A stretch of DNA of 64,000 bases from Medicago truncatula (Eukaryota > Streptophyta > Magnoliopsida > Fabales > Fabaceae). Of the stretch, positions 54,641 through 64,000 are shown piece by piece. The notes beneath the pieces are model-generated. The model had not been told where the DNA came from and searched no databases. It was given only the letters and a program-made list of their open reading frames with translations. The DNA lies in NCBI RefSeq assembly GCF_003473485.1, contig NC_053046.1, positions 30,891,332 through 30,955,331 of the forward strand. The letters are read 5' to 3'. Positions within the stretch are counted from its first letter, which is position 1. Each line of letters starts with the position of its first letter. A program made the translations under genes and the position numbers.

Positions 54641-54757
54641 TTGAAATTTTTAGATAGGAGGTAATCGTCAGGGTTTAAATCTAGACTCATCCACTTATAT
54701 GTGTATATGTTTTTAATGATTATTGTCATTTCGTCTATCTAAAAAAACAAAAAAAAA
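54640..54757 (+). mobile_element. SINE fragment (same tail family as 47185-47347)
   Basis: Ends tttcgtctatctaaaaaaac with an A-rich tail and holds a decayed B-box-like cagggtttaaatctag. Confidence 0.45.
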
Positions 54758-54909
54758 GTGGAGAGGAAGTGGCCGAGTATGAGAGGAAAAAAGTGGGTTC
54801 ATCTACAAGTCCCTCACTCTTTTAACTCTCTGAAGACAAGTGAATAATGATTGATCAATATGGTTAATGACATCGTCTCTTCTTAGTTCTTTTTTTGGAG
54901 GTTTGGTCT

Positions 54910-55048
54910 TTTTTTTTTTGTCAAGTAGTCTGGTGGCTAGAATTCACCTTATAAGATGAATAAGTGAGGTGTCCAGGGTTCGAATCTCAACCCCTACATA
55001 TGATAATGCATTGTCCTATCAATTAAGCTATGCCCACGGGACAGGGGA
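54910..55048 (-). mobile_element. tRNA-derived SINE, minus orientation
   Basis: On the minus strand an A-box-like tagcttaattgataggac precedes a B-box-like gattcgaaccctggaca, the spacing of tRNA-derived SINEs. It does not fold into a full tRNA, so it is not called as one. Confidence 0.5.
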
Positions 55049-55384
55049 TTTGTGCCATTTTATTTTTATCATGTATGGGAAACGATTTCGACCCCTAATC
55101 GAGTAAAATCATAAAACATATCAATCAATCACTTGATAGAATAAAAATATTTCAAATACAAATATAGAATGAAATTTCAATTACACATATATAAGAATTT
55201 CTACTCTCGTTTAAATAAAATCGTAGAATAGTAAAAATTACTTCGTAAATTGTGAGATTATATTGTTTTAATACATAACAAAAATAAATTATTTATATAT
55301 ACACAAGAAGAAATTTTTTAGGTTGTTTAAAAAAAAAAAGAAATTTTTTAGGTCTTACAAATAGAAAATTGTATATACTTACTA
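55049..55384. other. AT-rich intergenic DNA
   Basis: No gene seen; short repeat of gaaattttttaggt at 55310-55350. Confidence 0.5.
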
Positions 55385-56141
55385 GAGGACATATCAAGTG
55401 AGAGGAGTAGTTATAATGAGAGATGAGAGGAATTAATTTAGACCGTTAAATTTAAATCAAAGGCTGAGATTAAAATGCTCTTTAAAATGGGTCAAGTAGT
55501 GCAACCTATACACTTCTTCTTCTCCACTTCGTCTTTCTCTCTCTGTGTAACTTCTACAGGTTCTTTTTGTGTCTCTTCTTATTTTCATGGTCTTAATTTC
55601 ATCATTTGGTCAAAACAAAAACCTTCCCTATCACCATTGTAAATAAAAAGACCCATTTTTTTGGGTTTTTTTGGTCAGGGTTAAATTCAAACTTACGTGG
55701 TCTCTCACGCTTCTTTCTGTTCCAGAACCACTTTCGTCTCCCAATCGTGAAAGAAAACAGGTTGCTTAGCCATAAAATTCAATTTTGGAAAAGGGTTAAA
55801 TTCAAACAGCTGTGACTCTAATTTGTTTAGATTCGATAGACAATTTGATTAAAAGCATGATTTTTATTATAGAGAAATTAGAGTTGAATAAGAATCAGCC
55901 TTGCTCAAGAATCGAAAATGTTAGATCTAAAAGAAAGAATCGCAACAGTATCAAAGAAGATTTTTTTTTTGTTGGTAAGGAAGAATGATCGCTAAAAAAA
56001 ATAACGGAAAAGACACGAAGGAAACCAGAGGTCAGAAAGAATAGGATGCTATTGCCAAAATTAAGTATTACCATAAAGATTAATCTAAGGGCCATGATTG
56101 AACACTCTCATTATAAAAATCCTCTCACTTGATATGTCCTC
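55385..56141. mobile_element. TIR element, 757 bp, family unknown
   Basis: The left end gaggacatatcaagtgagag and inverted right end gaggacatatcaagtgagag match exactly and similarity extends ~38 bases to ataatgagag. I do not see a convincing target duplication. The interior has pyrimidine-rich DNA (55510-55570) that looks like a captured gene 5' leader, but no protein domain. Confidence 0.7.
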
Positions 56142-56219
56142 ATATATATATAAAGAAAATAGACTATTTAAGCTTACTTTTTCTCCTTCCAATTATAACT
56201 TAAACAAATTTGACTATAA

Positions 56220-56250
56220 CTAGATAGATGACCCGTGCACCGCACGGGTC
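56220..56250 (-). mobile_element. Possible Helitron 3' terminus
   Basis: On the minus strand a perfect 9-bp stem (gacccgtgc / gcacgggtc, 3-base loop) is followed six bases later by CTAG and then T, the 3' signature of Helitrons (hairpin, CTRR, insertion between A and T). The rest would extend rightwards; a 5' TC end was not found. Confidence 0.4.
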
Positions 56251-56841
56251 TGTTTAGGTGAAGAATGTACACCAATAATAAAATGTTACAAATGCACAAT
56301 AACAACTGTGTTCACAAAAAGAAGACTATAATTGCTAATAGGTGAATAATACGTACTTATAAATATTTTCCCAAACATTACTCCCGGTAGCCATGGACAT
56401 TATTTTGGGTTTGAAACGCACCAAACAATAACTCCGGAAAATATTTTCGAAAAATGAAGCAGCTTAACAGTCTACAACCTCCTCTTAAGTATATGGCTCT
56501 TAGTAAATGTAAAGCAATGTAAATGAGGAGTTATTCTTCCAACTAACCAAATGCAATTAATCTAAAGTAGGGAATATCATTACTCATGCCTACGAACATG
56601 AACAACCAAAGACATAATTTTGTGTATGTTAGTATAAGAAAAAGTCAGGGGAAGCACAACAGTTAACTATCTCCTCATTCTAAACTCTGATTAAATGGTC
56701 CAGTTACAATATAAATTTATAATAATAATTTGTAAAGTCACAGGTTTTCACACGCGTGATTAACCACTTAAGGTGACTTTATTTATTTATTTAGTCAAGT
56801 CTAAAAGCAGCACCAAACAGTTTCGGCAGTAGAACAATGCC

Positions 56842-57210
56842 CTAAGCAAAACAAAACAAAACATGACCAGTCAAACAAAATAAATAAAACATAATAGCGT
56901 TTGTTGATGCCAAACACAGGATACCCACCGTAATTAACATTAAACAACAATTATAATTTAAAAAATGAAACCCTAAAACGTAACCCACATCCTCAACGTC
57001 GTATTCAACGATATACGACCTATACTTCATCCTCAGCTTGTCAACTTCCTTGTCCAGGTCAGTCACCGAATTTCTCACCAGAGGTCCTGAGGCATTCACA
57101 CATGCATATATATTAGAATCGAAATCAGAAATAAACATGCAATATATCAGAAAAAGTGTATATAACTGAGGCAGGTATGACAACACAGTTAAGGCGTTAT
57201 GTCCAGCCAT
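56842..57210 (-). other. Unrecognised open frame in putative Helitron
   Basis: A 122-codon frame containing RNSVTDLDKEVDKLRMKYRS and YIVEYDVEDVGY, a charged stretch more complex than surrounding AT-rich DNA. Could be an exon captured by a Helitron. No family recognised. Confidence 0.25.
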
Positions 57211-58300
57211 GGCAGATAGTTAACAACAACCAGAAGAAGAAGAAAAAGAGAAATGTGAGATTTCTAAATTTATATTTGTGGGTGGTATATTCGGTGCTCT
57301 TGTATGGGAAAATGAAAGATAGACATTAGTTGAGAGTTGTGTAGTCTGCATTTGGTATTTCAATAGACAACTATAATTGCACTTGACTCTATGTATCAAA
57401 TGGAACAAACTGCCACAGAACCTTTTGAATTTCGAAATGTTGCATCATGGAGAGAATTTTTTTGGATTAAACAATTATGCATTTAATGAAATTCAAATAT
57501 CAGGTCAATTGTGTGGTGGAATACTTGAGCAGTGTGCACTAGTAAATTATTTTTATTTTTGAAATTCAAATAGTAGAATTTAGAGGAAATTTTTTAGGGT
57601 CAACACTAACAACAATTAATGCATTAGATTTAGAGGGAAATTTTTAGGGTTAAGTGTTTGCAAACCTAATAACATTAAGGAGTAAGGGATAATGTTATTT
57701 TGTTGGTGTCATTTAAAAAGATAAGAATTTATATTTTATTTGTTATAATTTTTCTTAAAAAGTATTATATTTATTATATTGTTGATATCATTGAAAAATA
57801 TAAGTATAATTTGTTACAATATGAAAATGTAAAATATCTATTATCTATACCTATAATTTTTATTAAAATCAAATTCATTTTAATCAAAATTCAAAATATC
57901 ATAAAAACCATTGCTCATAATTTATCTATTATCTATAACATACATAATATTAACATACATTTTTTTTAACAAACTAAAATAGGATATATTATAAACAAGG
58001 TTGATTTACCCTGCAAACAACCAACAATATTTACAACAAAATGGTTATGGTGTTGTACTTAAGAAAGCACCAACCAAAAATTAAAACAAATTACACCTGA
58101 ACTTCCATTCAATACAAGGGTGTTATATTATGGTTTCCGAGTTCTGCAAAAAAAAGTACTACTACTACGCACTAAAACCTTTGGTTCCACTTCTCTCAAA
58201 AAAAAAAAAACCTTTGGTTCCACTCTTTATTTTACCATTTATCACAAGATTAAATATTAAATCAGCATGGATACATCATACATGTATAAGTTTAGTTTTT
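57211..58300. other. AT-rich intergenic DNA
   Basis: Includes a near repeat of agagggaaatttttagggtt-like wording at 57581 and 57630, and a very AT-rich frame at 57700-57969 judged random. No gene. Confidence 0.5.
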
Positions 58301-58319
58301 TTATGAATGTTTTCCCCAC

Positions 58320-58680
58320 GCTTGGTTGGTGTCTCTAACTACCTCCTCCTTTTGCACCATCGCAAAAATCGATAACACTTCCAACAACATCCCCTTTTTC
58401 ATCATCCGTCCCCTTTTCAAATCATATTGGATATTCTTATTATTATCTTCGGTCCAATCGGTTTTAGGTTTGTCTAGGAGAATATTGTCTTCGCCGTCAA
58501 TGTTAATTTGAAGTTGAAACGCCCATTAACTACGAAATCCCTGAAATCCATGTCAACTGATTGAATATGCATGTTCATGCATTCTTTTCAATAGGCATAG
58601 GTTTTACCGTAAAAAATAGGAGCCATATTGTAATCCCCTTTAGGTTCTTTGTTCATCATATCGACTTTTTCGGTGATTAA
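58320..58680 (-). pseudogene. Decayed duplicate of the Gly-rich gene 3' part
   Basis: The minus strand shows KGTDDEKGDVVGSVIDFCDG then AKGGGS-stop, comparable with the 3' end and immediate downstream frame of the gene at 52778-53358. Further upstream frames are broken. Upstream repeat blocks (60015-60215) match those beside the first copy. Confidence 0.45.
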
Positions 58681-58694
58681 CCGTTAGTGAATAG

Positions 58695-59925
58695 ACAGAC
58701 TCTGATACCACTTGTTGGCCGATATGACGGTAACAATAAAAAGCTAGAGGGGGTGCATAGATTTTAAGATTAAAAACATTTACGACTCTACGGACTTGTT
58801 GGCCGATATCGACTCTATGGACTTCTATTGTGATGTTAAAAATGTTTTACAAAAGTGTGATTACAAAGATTCATTCGATTCACAATATTTTATGCTAAGC
58901 AATCACATAACAAATCCAATCTTCAAATACTCTTGAAATTGGACTATCCACAAGGTCTTCGAATCTTAAGATTGCATGCAATCCTTCGATCTTCTACTAT
59001 AAGGAATCTTATTTGGTATGTCTCCGCTTCGATCCCCTTGAACCTTGAAAGTTTGAGAAACAACCCCCACAATTACATTTTGAGGTGTAAAATATCTGCT
59101 TTCTGTTTAGATCCTTGATGCTCCACCAAGATCCTCGAGAGAAACTAATCTTACAATTATCTTATAGCACCCTGACAATCTATATCTCAAATCCCATAAG
59201 AGTTCTTAGATAAAGTGTTTAATCTTAAGAAGTTGTAGAAAGAGAGAGGTTGGAGACTTTAGAGTGTGTTCGCAAATTGATTCTATGAGTGAGAAAATCA
59301 GTGTCTGAAGGTATATATAAGTGTAAATGAAATGAGCAAGTTTTCCTCAAAATAACACTAAAAATACGACTTTAAATCGAATCGTGTAAAGGGTGAATCG
59401 ATTCAATTAGTGTAAAACTGGAAATTTAAAGCCTATGAAAAATTGACACAAAGGTCAAGAACATTGAATTTAATCGGAACAATTTCAGATGAAGGATAAA
59501 TCGATTCAAAGCATTATAAGCAGAGATTTGAATTAAATCTAGGTTTTCAGGTGAAGGTTGACACGATTCAAAAAACATTAACACGATTTAATAACTTGAG
59601 GTCAAAGACCAAGACATTAAATGAATCGAATCAAATACTTAATGAATTGATTCAAAGCTTATAAAACAAACACATGATGAAGTCATAATTTCGATTCAAA
59701 TGTTCTAAGGTAAAGATTTGAATCAAATCAACTTACTTTAAAAAAATGAGAAATTTTGAGGAAACTTATAGAACAAGGAACATATGACTCAAAATTAAGG
59801 ACAAGGACACTCTTGTGGAAGTATTTGAAACTGAGATTTGCTAGAGTGCTTTAATATACAAAAATTTTAACAAGTCAACCAAGGACATCATCAAAACTAA
59901 AACAAGGATAAAATAAGGAGCAACT
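58695..59925 (-). mobile_element. LTR-like block with antisense primer-binding site
   Basis: The plus strand shows gactctgatacca, the reverse complement of a Met-tRNA primer-binding site (tggtatcagagtc), followed by a block starting tgttggccgatatgacgg and ending near gcaactaca. This is the layout of a minus-oriented copia-type LTR. The block separates the Gly-rich relic from its upstream repeat, as expected of a later insertion. Coding region and second LTR are absent. Confidence 0.45.
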
Positions 59926-60014
59926 ACATAAATGTAAGAAGAATAAAAAAAGTATTACCACAAAAATATATTGTACGCTAAAATTATATTTTATATCGTA
60001 CAAAATATAATATA

Positions 60015-60215
60015 TAAAATGTTGACTAGCTGATTGCGAAGGTGTAATATGTCATCAACATCTTTCGAGTTATTTAAGAGTTACATTTGGGCATATTTTC
60101 AAACAATGCAACAAAGTTTACCGAACTATGACAACTACCAAGTGACTAAGATCTTTGTTAATTTGTTAAATAACAATCACAATTTTCAAAGTATTATATA
60201 AGAAAAAATATATAT
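60015..60215. repeat. Third copy of the Gly-rich-gene upstream block
   Basis: Matches 53710-53900 (ttgactagctgattgcga and ccaagtgactaagat phrases). Confidence 0.7.
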
Positions 60216-60974
60216 TATATATTGGTTAAGTTAGACCGATTTATTGTTCTTATTGGCTATACAATCCTTGTTATATATACGTGTATGATGTATCCCTTCA
60301 TGTAATAAACAATTCTTTCATTGATAAATATATTTTTGGTTTATTAGCACTTTGAATCCCTTACCTTTTTTATATTGTGATTTTGGCTTTCTATTAAAAA
60401 AAATGATAAGTATGATATATCCCTTATGTTTAGTTCTTTTGGCAAATGTGTTCATTTCTTTTGATTATGACCAAGTCAATGTATACTGACATACAGTGGC
60501 GGAGGTACATAGTGATGAGGGGATGCACTTGCCAACCTTCAAAATTAAATTTTTTCATATATACCCCTATGTTTTTTGCACTTTGAACCTCCTCATATTT
60601 TTTTTTTGCACCAGCTGACCCAAACCACCATCACTCACTCATTTACACATTTTAACTTCTCTCTAAACTTCTCTCTAAATTATCTTCTCTCAACTTAGAA
60701 AACCCTTCTTCCTCCACTTCCACCACTCTCATCCACTCCGGCGGCAGCACCACCACCAAACTCCACCCCGCCACCACCCAACCCATTCCATCTTCACTCT
60801 CGCGACCTTTCCACTACCATCTACAGACTACAATCACGTTTTAGTTCTCTCTCCATCTCAAAAATCAGTTGCGATAAATCACCACCGTCTCCACCTTATT
60901 TCGCCGTCCTCCGCCGTCGTGCAACCGCAAAGGGACATTCAAAAGCTTTCAAAGACATTGAATCTACCAACAAG

Positions 60975-61590
60975 GTAATCAATTAAAAATCTTTGGTTTA
61001 GGGTTTTGAAATTTGGATTTTTTTTAGATAACTTCAATTGTGATAAATTGGTTGATTGAATATGCAATTGAGGGTCCTAATGATATGTCTGTGTTGTGAA
61101 ATTGATTGGAGAATTGTTTTAAAGTGACAATATAATATAACACTCATGGTTTTTTTTGTTGTAAATGGTTCGCTTCAGATTTTTTAGTATCTGTTCAATT
61201 TGTTCAAAATGCAAAAAAACATATGAATCCTACTAATTTATCATGTTATTCTATTTGTTCAACTTGTGTGTTTCATTTCCATGTTACTTTGTTTGAATCA
61301 TGGTGAATGAACTTCTGTTTTGATTTTTGAACAAAGAAACTAATATGAAACCTACTAATTTGTTTGAATCATGTTATTCTAATTTGTTTGAATCCTACTA
61401 ATTTATCAAGGCTTCTAATTTATCATGTTTCATTATAATAGTGAGTGAGCTTCTGTGTGACATTGTTTTACTCTAATGGGGATGGATGGTAAGAAAGGAG
61501 TAGTAGCACTAGATGAAAATGTGAAAGAATGTTGTTTTTTATTTCATACTCATTGAATCTTAAAGTTTGTTATTGTGTTGGTTATTGTAG
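60975..61590 (+). other. Likely 5' UTR intron of the hAT transposase gene
   Basis: A caag|gtaatc donor follows a leader rich in caccac/ccgcc, and a gttattgtag acceptor sits four bases before the transposase ATG. Inferred from splice-site wording only. Confidence 0.5.
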
Positions 61591-61594
61591 GATT

Positions 61595-63934
61595 ATGGAG
61601 AATTTTTTAAAAAGATCAAGATCATCCCATGAGCAAGGATCTAGTTCTCAACATGTTTCATGTAATTTAGAAGAGTTACCATCGGATCCGGGAAAGCGGC
61701 CTAAAATGTCAACATACCATCCAAATGATCAAGAGATAATACGTCGAGCATATCTACAAAAAGGACCATGCCAACCTAATCAACATAATTTTCCTCAAAG
61801 AAAGATTGGAAATTCAATGAGAAGATTTTGTCCCTCTTGGTTTAATGAATTTGGTAATTGGTTAGAGTATAGTATCGAAAAAGACGCCGCATTCTGTTTG
61901 TGTTGTTATCTATTTAGACCTGATTTTGGAAAACAAGCTGGTGGTGATACATTTATAACAGAGGGATTCACAAGTTGGAATAAAAAAACCACACTCTCAT
62001 CACATGTTGGAGCAGGCCCTAATTCTGCTCATAATATTGCTTGGAAGAAATGTGGAGATTTGATGAAACAAGATCAACATATTGAAGGTTTGATGTCTAA
62101 GCATTCTCAAACAACTCGTAACTTGTACCGAAGGCGGTTGACGGCCTCACTTGATTGTATTCGACTTCTATTGAAGCAAGGATTGTCCTTTCGTGGTCAT
62201 GATGAAAAAATAGAATCTTCTAATCAAGGAAACTTCCTTGAATTGCTTAGATGGTTTGCTAAGAGAAAAAAGAAAGTGAAGCGAGTTGTATTAGAAAATG
62301 CTCCTGAAAATGATAAAATGACTTGTCCGTCTATTCAAAAGGAATTTGTCAGTGCCATTTCTCTGGAAACCACTAAGGCTATTATTGAGGATCTTGGAGA
62401 TGAATTGTTCGCTATTCTTGTTGATGAATCAAGAGATGTGTCTGATAAGGAGCAAATGGTTGTTGTTTTGCGCTATGTTAACAAATATGGATGTATTGTT
62501 GAGCGATTTTTGGGCATTGTTCATGTTACAACAACAACAGCCATGTCTTTAAAAATTGCCATAGATGAACTGTTTTGTAAGCATAGTCTAACTACTTCAA
62601 GAATTCGTGGACAAGGCTACGATGGGGCTAGCAACATGCAAGGACAATTTTCTGGTCTTAAAACTTTGATCTTAAGGGAAAATCCGTGTGCATTTTATGT
62701 ACACTGTTTTGCTCATCAATTACAACTTGCATTGATTGCTATTGCTAGAGATCACCTTCAAGTTAACTCTCTTTTTAGTGTAATATCCACTTTAACAAAT
62801 GTTGTTGGGGGATCTTGCAAACGGACCGACATGCTTCGTGAGAGACAAAGAATCCGTGTTAAAGAAGCATTGGAAAATGGGGAAATTGTTAGTGGAAGAG
62901 GTTTGAACCAAGAACCTAATATGAAGCGTTCTGCTGATACTCGTTGGAGTTCTCACTTTGCAACTTTGGTGAACTTGATATTGATGTATAGTTCTATAAC
63001 TGATGTTCTTGAAATGTTGAGAGATGATGTATCAATTAAAGATGGAAGAGGTGAAGCAAAAGGTCTTTTAATTCTCATGAATACTTTTGATTTTGCACTC
63101 ACATTGCATTTGATGAAAAAGGTCTTAGATTTTTCAAATGAATTGTCACAAGCATTGCAAAGGAAAGATCAAGACATTGTCAATGCTATGAACCTAGTTA
63201 GCATCACAAAGGAGCGATTACAAGCTTTAAGAGATGATGGATGGGAACCTTTATTGGAGGAGGTAATTTTATTTTGCAATAAGCATGACATTAACATTCC
63301 AAGCATGGATGATATATTCTTCCGTGGAAAGTCAAAACGTGGAGGTAATGCTGAATCTATCACAATAGGTAATCATTACCGCATTGAATTATTTTATACG
63401 GTTGTGGACATGCAACTTCAAGAACTTAATAATCGTTTTAATGAGACAAATAGTCGGTTGCTCATTTGTATGGAGTGTTTGTGCCCAAACAACTCGTTCT
63501 CTAAATTTGACAAAGCAAAGTTGATTGAATTTGCAAAGTTTTATCCAATTGAATTTTCTCCAACTTCATTGGTGTTGCTTGATAGTCAACTTGAGACTTA
63601 CATCTTTGATATGCGTAGGAGTGTTGAATTTGCATCTTTGAAAGGAATAAGTGATCTTTCAAAAAAAATGGTTGCACTCAAAAAACATATTGATTATCCT
63701 TTAGTCTATGGACTTTTGAAGTTAGCAATGATTTTGCCCGTTGCCACATCAACCGTTGAACGAGCCTTTTCTGCTATGAAGATTGTGAAGTCTAGATTGC
63801 GTAATCGAATGGGAGATGATTGGATGAATGATTGTCTCGTCACTTATATTGAGAGAGATGTGGCGGACAAAATTGATGATGAGTTGATTATTCAACGATT
63901 TCAGAAGATGGCTACGCGTAGGGGACATTTGTAA
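61595..63934 (+). CDS. hAT transposase, ZMYM1/TTF-type, 779 aa
   Basis: Uninterrupted frame. The chosen start MENFLKRSRSSHEQ lies just after an intron acceptor; the frame upstream of it is intronic. A TTF-type zinc finger occupies roughly residues 65-150 (FCPSWFNEFGNWLEYS, then AAFCLCCYLF). A DUF4371-type core follows with DELFAILVDESRDVSDKEQM and GYDGASNMQG. The hATC dimerisation domain is at about 690-765 (ILPVATSTVERAFSAMKIVK, then LRNRMGDDWMNDCLV). It would cut and paste the element. No stop, frameshift or missing block is visible, so it may be active or recently so. Such genes are often annotated as 'zinc finger MYM-type protein 1-like'. Confidence 0.95.
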   Translation: MENFLKRSRSSHEQGSSSQHVSCNLEELPSDPGKRPKMSTYHPNDQEIIRRAYLQKGPCQPNQHNFPQRKIGNSMRRFCPSWFNEFGNWLEYSIEKDAAFCLCCYLFRPDFGKQAGGDTFITEGFTSWNKKTTLSSHVGAGPNSAHNIAWKKCGDLMKQDQHIEGLMSKHSQTTRNLYRRRLTASLDCIRLLLKQGLSFRGHDEKIESSNQGNFLELLRWFAKRKKKVKRVVLENAPENDKMTCPSIQKEFVSAISLETTKAIIEDLGDELFAILVDESRDVSDKEQMVVVLRYVNKYGCIVERFLGIVHVTTTTAMSLKIAIDELFCKHSLTTSRIRGQGYDGASNMQGQFSGLKTLILRENPCAFYVHCFAHQLQLALIAIARDHLQVNSLFSVISTLTNVVGGSCKRTDMLRERQRIRVKEALENGEIVSGRGLNQEPNMKRSADTRWSSHFATLVNLILMYSSITDVLEMLRDDVSIKDGRGEAKGLLILMNTFDFALTLHLMKKVLDFSNELSQALQRKDQDIVNAMNLVSITKERLQALRDDGWEPLLEEVILFCNKHDINIPSMDDIFFRGKSKRGGNAESITIGNHYRIELFYTVVDMQLQELNNRFNETNSRLLICMECLCPNNSFSKFDKAKLIEFAKFYPIEFSPTSLVLLDSQLETYIFDMRRSVEFASLKGISDLSKKMVALKKHIDYPLVYGLLKLAMILPVATSTVERAFSAMKIVKSRLRNRMGDDWMNDCLVTYIERDVADKIDDELIIQRFQKMATRRGHL

Positions 63935-64000
63935 AGAATGGATGAAGTTTTTTGAATACATTGTAAACTGAATACAATGTAATTTTTTGGATATATATTA

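Larger units (their letters stand above)
60494..64000 (+). mobile_element. hAT-superfamily transposon (right end outside window)
   Basis: The left end reads cagtggcggaggtac, the CAGTGGCGGA-type terminus of plant hAT elements. The preceding 8 bases (ctgacata) would be the target duplication. The transposase gene begins ~1.1 kb inside. The right terminus is beyond base 64000, so completeness is unknown. Confidence 0.75.

Noticed and set aside
54910-55048. tRNA gene on the minus strand
   Set aside because: A- and B-box-like segments are present but acceptor and anticodon stems do not pair well; better explained as a SINE.
57700-57969. 89-aa ORF rich in Ile, Lys and Tyr
   Set aside because: Composition is that of random AT-rich DNA and no domain is visible.

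Overview
The window is nuclear DNA of a flowering plant. GT-AG introns, a chloroplast-type FtsH with a transit-like N-terminus, an F-box protein, CC-NBS-LRR relics, MITEs, SINEs, LINE debris and PIF/MULE/hAT transposons all fit a papilionoid legume, most likely a Medicago-like species. The species call is inference from repeat flavour; no search was run.

Layout. (1) 1-5254: 3.8 nearly identical head-to-tail copies of a ~1377-bp unit made of a decayed LINE reverse-transcriptase fragment plus a SINE-like piece. (2) 5342-9955, minus strand: nine-exon glycoside hydrolase family 3 (GH3, beta-glucan exohydrolase type) gene with a one-base deletion in exon 7. (3) 12799-17335, minus: five-exon gene for a plant-specific membrane-anchored acidic protein with a coding 45-bp minisatellite. 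(4) 18200-23620: an F-box gene (minus) and a partial duplicate whose coding core is deleted, separated by a MULE-type MITE and a LINE ORF1 relic. (5) 25124-31174, plus: intact 13-exon FtsH7/9-type gene, 793 aa. (6) 33120-44760: a second, intact GH3 gene (35029-38774, plus, 604 aa) flanked on both sides by paired relics (CC-NBS-LRR scrap followed by GH3 scrap). The right-hand relic is interrupted by a broken PIF/Harbinger element and a Stowaway MITE. (7) 45139-46906: non-autonomous MULE with long TIRs and a 10-bp target duplication, carrying a GRF-type zinc-finger ORF and the start of a MULE transposase. (8) 47912-48765, plus: Josephin-like protease gene. (9) 51500-60240: AT-rich, repeat-dense DNA with MITEs, SINEs, a possible Helitron end, an LTR-like block and a small secreted Gly/Trp-rich protein gene with a decayed duplicate. 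(10) 60494 to the window end: hAT element with an apparently intact 779-aa transposase; its right end lies outside.

The genes do not form one pathway. The main story is segmental duplication of a GH3 / NBS-LRR neighbourhood, with an inverted GH3 pair about 25 kb apart, one copy intact and one frameshifted, overlaid by several transposon families. Exon boundaries were read by hand from GT-AG sites and frame continuity. No transcript data were available. I found no convincing new multi-gene system; the best leads are structural.
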